From assembly GCA_002352425.1 (NCBI GenBank), contig DEIK01000087.1, positions 304-16,878 of the forward strand: a DNA stretch of 16,575 nt, read 5' to 3'. The notes beneath the pieces are model-generated. The model searched no databases, had not been told where the DNA came from, and saw only the letters and a list, made by a program, of their open reading frames with translations. The translations under genes and the position numbers were made by a program. The stretch is from Rhodobacteraceae bacterium UBA2776. GTDB lineage: Bacteria; Pseudomonadota; Alphaproteobacteria; Rhodobacterales; Rhodobacteraceae. Positions 1 through 6,997 of the stretch are shown piece by piece; within the stretch, counting starts at the first letter, position 1; the number at the start of each line of letters is the position of its first letter.

Positions 1-129
1 CGGACCGAGCGGGCGATTATTTTGCCGCAAAAACCCTATCAGGTATTGGAAGAAAAACAGCCCAAGGGGTTTAATGCGGTGCGCAAATTTGTGGTGTCAC
101 CACAAGGGCGGGTTTTGAGCTATAGATAA
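1..129 (+). CDS. 3' end of an unidentified gene (partial)
   Basis: An open frame runs from the window's first base to a TAA stop at 127-129, giving the last 42 residues of a protein. The visible part is hydrophilic and mixed in charge, with a lysine/glutamate-rich middle and a C-terminus ending in LSYR. No membrane segment or recognisable motif is present in this short tail, so no function is assigned. It points the same way as the downstream ATPase gene but is separated from it by 51 bases holding a gene-end motif, so it may belong to a different transcript. That the frame is coding is inferred from its openness and its position just before that motif. Confidence 0.55.
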   Translation, partial: RTERAIILPQKPYQVLEEKQPKGFNAVRKFVVSPQGRVLSYR

Positions 130-134
130 ATTTC

Positions 135-168
135 TTGCCTCCGGCGGGGATATTTTTAGAACAATGAT
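135..168. repeat. Gene-end motif GCCTCCGGCGGGGATATTTTT with flank
   Basis: Six bases after the stop of the partial gene comes a GC-rich core (137-149) that can fold into a weak 4-bp stem (one G-T pair) with a 4-base loop, followed by an AT-rich run ending in five Ts (153-157). I recall near-identical sequences after many genes in Rhodobacterales genomes, so I read this as one copy of a family-wide intergenic motif. It occurs once in this window. The stem plus T-run could act as a weak terminator or a 3'-end processing site; that role is inference. Confidence 0.45.
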
Positions 169-180
169 TGGACGAGAAAT

Positions 181-2115
181 ATGAGTATGCCATCAGATCA
201 AATGGAACTGCCAGAGGCGGATATTCGTAAGCATTATGATGCGGCTGCGGGGATGTTAGACGGGTTTGATCACACCCCGCGCATTGCCAAAGCCAAGGTG
301 GTTGAGGCCGAAGAAAAATCAGCCGGCATCGGTACGCGACGTCGGTTTCGCAGCACGACGCCGGGGTTGGTCACGCGTTCGACTGCACGTCCCGAAGGAG
401 TACAATTGTTAGCGCGGATTGAGGCGAGCGATGGCGAAGACCCATTGGTCTCGCCTTTGCAAGCTAATGTGATGCACAACCTGCGCCGCGCCGTTGCGAT
501 TGCGCTGGCGGTGGGCGAAGGGTTCGCCGAACAGACTGGATTGTTGGCGCTGAAAAAAGACAATTTGGAAGGGTCTTTGGCGGCAGGCAAGAAAAGTGAA
601 TTTTCCGAATTATTGGCCGCCGAAGCCTTGGCGACGCTTTACACATTCGCCAATGCCACGTCATTTTTGTTGGCCCCACATGCGAGTGAGGTGACGGTTG
701 AAATTGGCGAGGTCGAAGAGATTTTGACGGACAATGCCCAGCTCGCTTTGCACGGTGCATTGTGGGAGTTGGATCAAGACTTGGCAATTTTTGCCGATGA
801 AGAAGCCAAGTTGATCGCTTGCGTTTTGGCCTTTGCCGAGCAGGTGATGGAGAAAGTCGCGCTGCGGGCTCAAAATGCACCTCGTTTGGCCGCGTTCACG
901 GGCGCGTCCTTTAAGGTCGAAGCCGACAGTTTGACCATCGCAGGTTTTGCTCCAGCGCGAGCGGGCAAGGGCAGCAAGCTGACCATGACGTTCAAAAAAC
1001 CGAACGAGGTGGTGGGCAACCACATTGCCAAATACCAGGCTGTGAAATTGGCCAAAATGCTGATGGCTTATGATTTTGAGCGCAAACTAAATCCGTTCGC
1101 TGAAATGGGCGGGTTTATCTTTACCTTTATGGGCGACGGCGCGCCGGGAACAGGGAAAACCACGCTGATCCAGATGATGGCAGGGCTGATTTCGGGCTAT
1201 TGCGAGGTGGCGGATTATCCGTTTCGGTTCCAAAACCTCAGCACCGATAGCATTGACAGCTATCAAGGCAAATCGGGGCAAAACGCCAAGGCGTTCATCA
1301 ACAATGTGGTGGACCCCAATGTGATCGGCTTTGGCACGATTGATGATATTGACCAGCTGGCAGGCAAACGTGGCGATCGGCAATCCTCGGCAGGCCAGTT
1401 GGAGATTACAGCCGTTTTGATGGAGAGCTTTGCAGGTGCCAATACGGTTGTGCGTGGCAATTGCACGTTCGGAATGTTTTCGAATTACCCTGAAAACGTG
1501 GACGACGCGCTGCGCCAACGGGCCGGTGCGCGGTTCTTGGTCGATGGGCCGCAAACCCGCGAGGATTACATTGATATTTTGCATTTGCTGATGGGCAAGA
1601 ACCACTCGATTCCGGTTGGGGATCATGAGTTGTTCGCGGCCCAGGAAATCAAAAAGGCTGTGGCGGCGTCGTTCGAGGGGCATTCGCGCCCGCATGAAGA
1701 CGGGTTGCTGGCGGTGTTTGAAAAAGTGTCCAAAGACATCGGCGCGCTGGATACGATTGCCAAACTGGGGGTGTACCTGAAGGGCATTCAGGAGGCCGAT
1801 GCGCGGTTCACGGGGCGAGCGATCAAGAACATCACCGACGCTGTCAAAGTGCGGGCAATGGATTTTGAGTTGCCGGATGAATGGATGGAGGAACCTGACC
1901 TGTTCCTGTTCAAAGGCTATGATGAAAAGCTGGGGATGATCACCGAGATGACTCAGCCGATTACCGTTGAAATGGTGATCCAAGAAATCAACCGCTATGC
2001 GGATTCGGAATTCCGCTATGCCGATAAATCAGACGAAATCGCGATTACGAATGCGGTGCGGGATATGGAACGGATGGAAGAGGCCAAGCGGCGGTATTTG
2101 GAGGGGAAGAGGTGA
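181..2115 (+). CDS. AAA+ family ATPase, Rhodobacterales-type, function unknown
   Basis: This 644-aa protein has one AAA+ ATPase core in its C-terminal half. Walker A is GAPGTGKTT at residues 320-328, with the lysine at 326. Walker B is the hydrophobic strand ending in acidic residues at about 381-391 (VIGFGTIDDID). A sensor-1-like SN comes next, then the segment DDALRQRAGARF, which resembles the arginine-finger region of classical AAA proteins. Residues 1-290 are mostly helical and match no domain I recognise; they may bind a partner or substrate. There is no membrane segment or signal peptide, so it should be cytoplasmic. It leads a cluster with a DUF6638-like protein and two small membrane proteins, which suggests an ATP-driven remodelling role with those partners (inference). 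The ATG at 181 has only a weak GA-rich ribosome site. Its stop overlaps the next start as GTGA. Confidence 0.85.
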   Translation: MSMPSDQMELPEADIRKHYDAAAGMLDGFDHTPRIAKAKVVEAEEKSAGIGTRRRFRSTTPGLVTRSTARPEGVQLLARIEASDGEDPLVSPLQANVMHNLRRAVAIALAVGEGFAEQTGLLALKKDNLEGSLAAGKKSEFSELLAAEALATLYTFANATSFLLAPHASEVTVEIGEVEEILTDNAQLALHGALWELDQDLAIFADEEAKLIACVLAFAEQVMEKVALRAQNAPRLAAFTGASFKVEADSLTIAGFAPARAGKGSKLTMTFKKPNEVVGNHIAKYQAVKLAKMLMAYDFERKLNPFAEMGGFIFTFMGDGAPGTGKTTLIQMMAGLISGYCEVADYPFRFQNLSTDSIDSYQGKSGQNAKAFINNVVDPNVIGFGTIDDIDQLAGKRGDRQSSAGQLEITAVLMESFAGANTVVRGNCTFGMFSNYPENVDDALRQRAGARFLVDGPQTREDYIDILHLLMGKNHSIPVGDHELFAAQEIKKAVAASFEGHSRPHEDGLLAVFEKVSKDIGALDTIAKLGVYLKGIQEADARFTGRAIKNITDAVKVRAMDFELPDEWMEEPDLFLFKGYDEKLGMITEMTQPITVEMVIQEINRYADSEFRYADKSDEIAITNAVRDMERMEEAKRRYLEGKR

Positions 2116-2888
2116 CCTCGAAAGCAATAGAGCATTTCTTCGAATACCCAATCAATTGGGCGAGAATTCAGCAGCTTCCTGAAGATCAGCAGGCTGCAAT
2201 CGCTGTGTTGTCCTATGCAGTCAGTGAAGCCAACGCACTCTCCCGATTGTATATCTTTAATTCACACAACATGATCGATGAAGAAGCAATTGACTGCGCG
2301 ACATCGATTCAGCGTTTCCTTCTCCTTCGCATATGGAGCGCCAAGCTTTTTGAAGTTGAAGAATTTCTGAAACTTGGTGGGACCAAAAAGGAGAGCAAAG
2401 ACGAAGATCTTCTTGAATTAGCAACAGATGCTCTGGAAAATTTTTCAAAACTTCGAAGCACAGAAGCCTATCCTATTGTACGCAACATTCGTCACGAAGC
2501 TACAAATCACTACTCTTTCAAGGCCGCAAAAGATAATTTGAAGCACGTATCGAAAAACGCGAACTGCAGCATGTATTTGCATGAGCTAAGCGGAAACTCA
2601 TTCTATCCCATGGGTGAAGAAGTCATGTTCATAGGGAGAATAAACCGACACGGAGCTTCGCTAGCAACAAAAGAACAAAAGTCAGAGCAGTTGGAAAGTT
2701 GGATGAATTGGAACTTGGGGGCGAATAGGTGGCTAGCTCAAACACACTATTCGTTCATAAATAGGTTAATTATTGAACCAGATGGCCGGAAGCCAGCCCA
2801 AAAACGTTCATATTGGATACCTCCAGAAATGGCCGGTAGTAGAGAAGAAAGAATGGCACCGATTTTTCTTAGAAAGGCTGCAACATGA
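2112..2888 (+). CDS. Hypothetical helical protein, inserted in the operon; possible HEPN-like fold
   Basis: This is a 258-aa protein that I cannot assign to a named family. It starts with GTG overlapping the ATPase stop (GTGA), preceded by the purine-rich GGAGGGGAAGAG, and ends with an ATGA overlap into the next gene. It looks all-helical in its first 150 residues and has no membrane segment. The pattern R-N-I-R-H-E-A-T-N-H-Y at residues 124-134 contains R127-x5-H133, compatible with the R-x4-6-H motif of HEPN RNase-like proteins, many of which are toxins or phage-defence factors. Base composition is unlike its neighbours: three 60-base stretches that I counted were 35-43% GC, against 58% and 73% in stretches of the flanking genes. 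This suggests recent transfer. The coding call is firm; the HEPN reading is weak. Confidence 0.8.
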   Translation: MTSKAIEHFFEYPINWARIQQLPEDQQAAIAVLSYAVSEANALSRLYIFNSHNMIDEEAIDCATSIQRFLLLRIWSAKLFEVEEFLKLGGTKKESKDEDLLELATDALENFSKLRSTEAYPIVRNIRHEATNHYSFKAAKDNLKHVSKNANCSMYLHELSGNSFYPMGEEVMFIGRINRHGASLATKEQKSEQLESWMNWNLGANRWLAQTHYSFINRLIIEPDGRKPAQKRSYWIPPEMAGSREERMAPIFLRKAAT

Positions 2889-4234
2889 AACGCCTAATCG
2901 AACGTGGCCTAATGTTTGGCAACTTGATCCGCATTTCCTCGCCCGCGTTGGTCGAGCGGTACAATCGGGCACTCAAGCAGTTGACGGGCAAAAAGACACG
3001 GTTGAAGTCTTTTCACGTCGATATTTCGGGGTATTCGCCCGAGGTGGGCGATAGTTTGAAGGATCATTTGTATCTAAATGAGGGCGGTTGTAACCGGCAG
3101 TTTATTCTACTGACCACCGAGCAGAAAACTGCGCCGTTGTTGAATGCGCAGTTTTCCACCTCGCGCGGGATTTTGCGACAGTTCATTGAGGAAAACGAGG
3201 CGCAGTTGTTTGCGCTGACCGCCAAGGATGCGGTGGCGGGGGAGTTGTTAAATTCGGTCTATTCCGTCGAGGAAGCTGTGCAGTTGTTTGATATTCGGCA
3301 GGTGACGATCGAGGCCGACACCACCGAGGCGCATGTGAAATCAGCCGAGGCATTGGCCGAAAAGGTCGCGCAATTCCGCCGCGAAGACGACGCATGGTGG
3401 GACGATGTTTTGATCGCGGAAATGATCGGGCTGGCTAAGAAAACCGGCGACGTAACACGTGCGCCTTTGCGGCTGAAAAAGATGACGTTCAATCAGGATA
3501 ATTTCTGGACCAAACATTTCGACGGCCTTTATGTGTTTCGCAACCTGGAAAACCCAGCCGCGATATGCGCGGGCGACAAGGCAACGTTGGGTAAGTTGCC
3601 AATCGCCTATACGTTTGACTTTAGCGATCGCAACGAGATCGCGATTTTTCTGGAATTGAACGACCTGGTCGAACCGATTGTGAAAGCGCGCGGCGTCGAC
3701 GCTGCTGCGATTTTGCAGCAGAAGATGGACTTCATCACAGTCGATGTTGCAGCCGCCAAAGGAGAAGATTTGAGCGGTGCAACACCGCGTGACATCAGAG
3801 CCCTAACCCGCAGATATGCCGCAGATATGCCGGAAGAGTTCCACGGTTTGGCGGCGTTGTTGCGGTGGGCGCAGGCGGGTGGGAAATGGCCGCGCATTAC
3901 CTCGGATCATCCGGCGTATTTCTATACGTTGCGCTCCAAACCACACGCGGATCGGGATTTGGTCAATATGTTGTTGGCCGCCTTAACCCCAAAAGACATT
4001 CGCCAGCTGTTCATTTGCCACAAGGAACGGTTTTACCATTCCTACTCCGGCTGGCCCGATGCAAAAAAAACATATGTTGCCGAGTTTTTAGAACGGGAAT
4101 ATCAAGTGGACAAAGCTGGCGCACGCGAAGCGCTGTATGGCGAAGGCGAGCCGATGGAAGAACCTATGGCGACGTCCGAGCCCGAGGATTTGATCGAATT
4201 GGTTGGCCCTTGGGGCGCGGTAAGGAGGAATTAG
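2885..4234 (+). CDS. DUF6638-like protein, function unknown
   Basis: This is a 449-aa soluble protein with no signal peptide or membrane segment. From memory its opening (MKRLIERGLMFGN) and its conserved block around FSTSRGILRQFIEENEAQLF match a protein of unknown function annotated DUF6638 in Rhodobacteraceae; I could not check the accession. Tryptophan- and acid-rich stretches follow (DAWWDDVLIAEM), and the C-terminal third is helical. It starts at an ATG that overlaps the stop of the previous gene, with AAAGG about seven bases upstream. In related genomes I expect it directly after the AAA+ ATPase, so the two are probably functional partners, here separated by the inserted gene. The N-terminus looks intact, so the insertion has not damaged it. 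Its last codons carry a strong ribosome site for the next gene. Confidence 0.75.
   Translation: MKRLIERGLMFGNLIRISSPALVERYNRALKQLTGKKTRLKSFHVDISGYSPEVGDSLKDHLYLNEGGCNRQFILLTTEQKTAPLLNAQFSTSRGILRQFIEENEAQLFALTAKDAVAGELLNSVYSVEEAVQLFDIRQVTIEADTTEAHVKSAEALAEKVAQFRREDDAWWDDVLIAEMIGLAKKTGDVTRAPLRLKKMTFNQDNFWTKHFDGLYVFRNLENPAAICAGDKATLGKLPIAYTFDFSDRNEIAIFLELNDLVEPIVKARGVDAAAILQQKMDFITVDVAAAKGEDLSGATPRDIRALTRRYAADMPEEFHGLAALLRWAQAGGKWPRITSDHPAYFYTLRSKPHADRDLVNMLLAALTPKDIRQLFICHKERFYHSYSGWPDAKKTYVAEFLEREYQVDKAGAREALYGEGEPMEEPMATSEPEDLIELVGPWGAVRRN
4221..4228 (+). promoter_or_regulatory. Strong Shine-Dalgarno TAAGGAGG
   Basis: The sequence TAAGGAGG lies seven bases before the ATG at 4236, inside the last codons of the DUF6638-like gene. 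It is the best ribosome-binding site in the left half of the window and fixes the start of the 91-aa membrane protein. It suggests that protein is made in quantity relative to its neighbours. Confidence 0.8.
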
Positions 4235-4235
4235 C

Positions 4236-4511
4236 ATGGGACTTATCCGATTAGTTGTGCTGGGGTTTATCGGGTTGAGCGTGGTCTATTTCGCCATCTC
4301 TATCTTTTCGCGATCAATTCGACGGGAAAAGCTGGAAAAAGAATGGGACGCCAATCCGCCTGAGGGGGGTGATATGGCGACCCGTGCCACCTATATAAAG
4401 GAAGGTATGGCCGCTTATGAAAGCGGGTTTCGCAAGAAATTGATCGTGCTGGTTTACATAGTTCCGCCGCTGTTTGTGGCAGCGATCCTGTATTTAACCA
4501 ACGCCCAGTGA
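4236..4511 (+). CDS. Small two-helix membrane protein, function unknown
   Basis: This 91-aa protein has two predicted membrane helices, at about residues 3-23 and 69-88, joined by a charged, soluble linker of about 45 residues. Both ends probably lie on the same side of the membrane. Similar short proteins in Rhodobacteraceae carry the label 'cation/multidrug efflux pump', which I regard as an unsupported automatic name: the protein is far too small for an RND pump. The start is fixed by TAAGGAGG. Only one base separates it from the upstream stop, and the downstream frame overlaps its stop, so it is translated as part of the cluster. It may anchor the soluble ATPase/DUF6638 pair at the membrane together with the DUF1523 protein (inference). 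Confidence 0.75.
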   Translation: MGLIRLVVLGFIGLSVVYFAISIFSRSIRREKLEKEWDANPPEGGDMATRATYIKEGMAAYESGFRKKLIVLVYIVPPLFVAAILYLTNAQ

Positions 4512-4519
4512 GGACTGAT

Positions 4520-5218
4520 ATGCGCATTTTAAAAATCATTTTGAAGGCTCTTCCCCTGCTGTTTGTGTTCGGGCTGTTGCACTATGTTTTGCCGCAGCAT
4601 GATATCGCGCGGGTCACCTCGACCGAGGTAATCCGGCAGGATTTCACCTCGTTCAACAGAATTTTCTATGCCCAAGCCGACAGTGGCGCTGCCGAACATC
4701 CGACGCGGGACATCCGGTTTGCTTATACAGAACGCCAAAAGACGTTTCTTTTTGGCTTTATTCCAAGGGATGCGCGCGGTGTGATGGTCTATCGCAACGA
4801 GGACACTGGCTGGATATGGCCGCCCTATTTCAAATTTGACTCGTCTGATTTGCAGGCAGAAGCGGCCGCTGCTGTTTCAGTAGATGGCGCTGAAAAATGG
4901 GTGGTAATCACGCATTACGGCTGGCGGAACAAATTCTTTTCAATCTATCCGAATGCGATCGGGGTTCGGGAAATTTCCGGACCGGACGTGCGGATTATTC
5001 CGTGGTTCAACCTGTTTTTCTTTGCCTTCATGATCGTCGCCTACTTCTTTATCCGTGCCATGTGGCGCCAATTTAGGGAACGCTCGGTTGACCCATTGCT
5101 ACAAGACGCGGGCGAAGTTTGGGACAAGGTCGATGGCCATGCAGATGAAGCCAGTGCCAAAGCACGGGGTGTTTTTGGACGCTTCAAAGCCTGGCTGGCG
5201 ACTTGGCGCAAAAAGTGA
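4520..5218 (+). CDS. DUF1523 family membrane protein
   Basis: This matches what I know of the DUF1523 family of Rhodobacterales: a membrane helix at residues 4-21, the conserved region with FNRIFYAQ, YRNEDTGW, WPPYFKFDSSDLQAEA and HYGWRNKFFSIYPNA, then a second helix at about 160-182 in front of a charged tail. The central domain of about 135 residues should be outside the cytoplasm between the two helices. Function is unknown. A GTG at 4508 overlaps the previous stop and would add four residues. I prefer the ATG at 4520 because GAGG at 4510-4513 sits six bases before it and MRI-L-K is a typical opening of the family. It is the last gene of the cluster; 44 bases separate it from the next gene. 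Confidence 0.85.
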   Translation: MRILKIILKALPLLFVFGLLHYVLPQHDIARVTSTEVIRQDFTSFNRIFYAQADSGAAEHPTRDIRFAYTERQKTFLFGFIPRDARGVMVYRNEDTGWIWPPYFKFDSSDLQAEAAAAVSVDGAEKWVVITHYGWRNKFFSIYPNAIGVREISGPDVRIIPWFNLFFFAFMIVAYFFIRAMWRQFRERSVDPLLQDAGEVWDKVDGHADEASAKARGVFGRFKAWLATWRKK

Positions 5219-5249
5219 CTCTGGCTTGCTCTTGTGTAACGTAATTCCC

Positions 5250-5258
5250 TGCTAAACT
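5250..5258 (+). promoter_or_regulatory. Possible extended -10 element (TGCTAAACT)
   Basis: TG-C-TAAACT matches an extended -10 box in four of six core bases plus the TG. It ends only four bases before the ATG at 5263, and no Shine-Dalgarno or convincing -35 box is present. If real, it would give a leaderless mRNA for the nucleotide-sugar dehydrogenase. This is weak evidence from one short match. Confidence 0.25.
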
Positions 5259-5262
5259 TCCA

Positions 5263-6588
5263 ATGAACAAACGAATGGCGATAACCACCTTGGACAATTT
5301 CAAAGAAAAAATCGGTGCCCGAACCGCCGTTATCGGCGTTTTGGGAATGGGATATGTCGGCATTCCCTTGGCTATTTCCATGGCCAAGGCTGATTTTCAG
5401 GTGATTGGGTTCGACGTAAACCAACCACATATCGAAGGCCTGAACAACGGCCACAGCTCAATCAAGCACATTCCGGATGATGACATCAAAATGATGAAAT
5501 CAGTGGGGTTCGAAGCCACTGGGGATTTCAGCAGAGCAGCCCAATGCGAGGTGTTGATCATTTGTGTACCAACCCCGTTGGACAAAACCCGCGAACCTGA
5601 TCTAAGCTATGTAACGGCCACGATGGACATGATTTCACCGCACCTACGCGCTGGTCAATTGTTGTCACTTGAGAGCACAACATGGCCCGGTACAACTTCA
5701 GAAATTTTGCTGCCCTATGTTGAAAATGCGGGACTGACGGTGGGAGAAGATTTCTACCTTATTTACTCACCCGAACGCGAAGACCCCGCTAACGAACATT
5801 TCAGCACCCAAACAATTCCCAAGGTTGTGGGGGGGCACACAAAGGCATGTCTCGAGGCGGGTACTGCTTTATACGAGAATTTCATCGACACAATTGTGCC
5901 AGTCAGCTCGACCGAAGCCTCTGAAATGGTCAAGCTGCTTGAGAATATTTATCGGTCAATCAACATCGGGTTGGTCAACGAAATGAAGATCGTGGCTGAT
6001 GCGATGGGGTTGGATATTTTCGAGATTATCGACGCAGCCAAAACCAAACCCTTTGGCTTTACCGCCTTCTATCCGGGTCCAGGGATCGGCGGGCATTGCA
6101 TTCCGATTGATCCGTTTTATCTGACATGGAAGGCCCGCGAGTTTGGCGTCCACACACGGTTTATCGAACTGGCCGGCGAGATAAACGCAGCCATGCCACA
6201 GTATGTTGTCGACAAAACCGTGAGGGCCCTAAATCAGGCGGGCAAATCCCTGATGGGGTCAAACGTGTTGGCGTTGGGGATCGCATATAAGCGCGATGTA
6301 GATGACATGCGTGAAAGCCCATCGGCCGTCGTTATGGAGCTATTGCAGGATTGGGGGGCCAATGTCGCCTATTCTGATCCGAATGTTCCGGTATTTCCAA
6401 CCATGCGCAACCACGAATTTGATCTTAAGTCAGTCGAGCTAAGTCCTGAAAAAATTGCATCGTATGATGCAGTCATTTTGCTGACGGACCATTCTGATTT
6501 TGACTATGATATGATCCGCCAAAACGCGACCGTTTTGGTCGATACACGCGGTAAATATCGTGATGATGGGGGCGTCGTTCGAGCGTAG
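5263..6588 (+). CDS. Nucleotide-sugar 6-dehydrogenase (UDP-Glc/UDP-GlcNAc/ManNAc type)
   Basis: This enzyme oxidises the C6 hydroxyl of a UDP-sugar to a carboxylate with two NAD+, supplying uronic-acid precursors for cell-surface polysaccharide. The 441-aa protein has the full family layout. The N-terminal Rossmann fold has GVLGMGYVG (25-33) and the CVPTP turn (101-105). A substrate loop with ESTTWPGTT follows (137-145), then YSPER (168-172), the central helix with EMVKLLEN (221-228), and the catalytic cysteine C279 in GGHCIP. The C-terminal Rossmann domain has GIAYKRDVDDMRESP (339-353). The motifs resemble the WbpA/WecC side more than plain UDP-glucose dehydrogenase, but substrate cannot be settled by eye. 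No glycosyltransferase or other sugar gene lies nearby. The start may be ATG 5263 or ATG 5275; neither has a clear ribosome site. Confidence 0.9.
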   Translation: MNKRMAITTLDNFKEKIGARTAVIGVLGMGYVGIPLAISMAKADFQVIGFDVNQPHIEGLNNGHSSIKHIPDDDIKMMKSVGFEATGDFSRAAQCEVLIICVPTPLDKTREPDLSYVTATMDMISPHLRAGQLLSLESTTWPGTTSEILLPYVENAGLTVGEDFYLIYSPEREDPANEHFSTQTIPKVVGGHTKACLEAGTALYENFIDTIVPVSSTEASEMVKLLENIYRSINIGLVNEMKIVADAMGLDIFEIIDAAKTKPFGFTAFYPGPGIGGHCIPIDPFYLTWKAREFGVHTRFIELAGEINAAMPQYVVDKTVRALNQAGKSLMGSNVLALGIAYKRDVDDMRESPSAVVMELLQDWGANVAYSDPNVPVFPTMRNHEFDLKSVELSPEKIASYDAVILLTDHSDFDYDMIRQNATVLVDTRGKYRDDGGVVRA

Positions 6589-6603
6589 CGACGCTTCGCT
6601 TTT
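6581..6603 (+). terminator. Weak hairpin at end of the dehydrogenase gene
   Basis: AGCGT (6582-6586) and ACGCT (6591-6595) can pair around the loop AGCG, spanning the TAG stop. A run of four Ts lies at 6600-6603. The stem is short and the T-run sits five bases after it, so this is at best a weak terminator for the + strand gene. Read on the - strand the hairpin has no T-run, so it does not obviously end the flagellar transcript that converges on this 28-base gap. Confidence 0.3.
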
Positions 6604-6616
6604 GCATAGGCTAATT

Positions 6617-6997
6617 TCATGGTCTTGATTGGCTCACCCGCGTCGACTCGCGAGCAGAGTCAACCAGTTGTCGTACAGCTTCGTCCTTTCCAAAAGCTTT
6701 TTGCGTGTGCAGTTTTTGCTCATCTCTTGCGGCAATCAGGGCCGCTTTTTGGGTATTGAGGTCAGAAACCTTCCTTTGTTTCCAGATCGCCCAGCGTTTG
6801 TCCGCCCCGCTGTAAAATGCAAAGTCCGCGCCCCCCTTTTCAGACAATGATGTCGCCCGTTCCTTTTGAGACACCTGCAGAGTTTCAATTTGTGCTGATT
6901 TTTCAGCCTCGGCCGCTGCGAATTTCTGGAGCTTCATCATCTCAACATCAAGAGCCATTTTTGTCAGCGCGCGCAATTTTTCTAGCCGTTTTTCCAT
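6617..6997 (-). CDS. Small coiled-coil protein, FliJ-like candidate
   Basis: This 126-aa protein is strongly helical and charged, rich in lysine, glutamate, alanine and glutamine, with heptad-like spacing over residues 1-45 and 75-110. It has no membrane segment. Its length and shape fit the FliJ/YscO group of export-apparatus stalk proteins, which bind FlhA and link it to the FliI ATPase. The segment KAFGKDEAVRQLVDSAR near the C-terminus resembles the FliJ tail in outline. It starts at the base right after the flhB stop (TAGATG), so it is translated with the export-gate genes, which supports a role in export. The sequence is too divergent for a firm name, and another flagellar coiled-coil protein is possible. 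It is the last gene of the flagellar unit in this window. Confidence 0.65.
   Translation of the reverse strand: MEKRLEKLRALTKMALDVEMMKLQKFAAAEAEKSAQIETLQVSQKERATSLSEKGGADFAFYSGADKRWAIWKQRKVSDLNTQKAALIAARDEQKLHTQKAFGKDEAVRQLVDSARESTRVSQSRP

Noticed and set aside
1087..1983. 298-aa open frame on the - strand opposite the AAA+ ATPase gene
   Set aside because: It is antisense to a gene with clear Walker motifs, is rich in histidine, arginine and glutamine as shadows of GC-rich genes are, and has no recognisable motif.
2773..3054. 93-aa open frame bridging the end of the inserted gene and the DUF6638-like gene
   Set aside because: It lies in another frame across two well-supported genes and has no ribosome site. 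It was also considered as a remnant of a gene fusion, but both real genes are intact.
4508..4519. GTG start for the DUF1523 protein at 4508
   Set aside because: It overlaps the upstream stop in the same way as other starts in the cluster, but the GAGG element lies after it, and the ATG at 4520 has that element at a proper distance.
6589..6616. Bidirectional terminator between the two converging units
   Set aside because: The gap is 28 bases. The only hairpin is five base pairs, overlaps the stop codon, and has no T-run on the - strand side.
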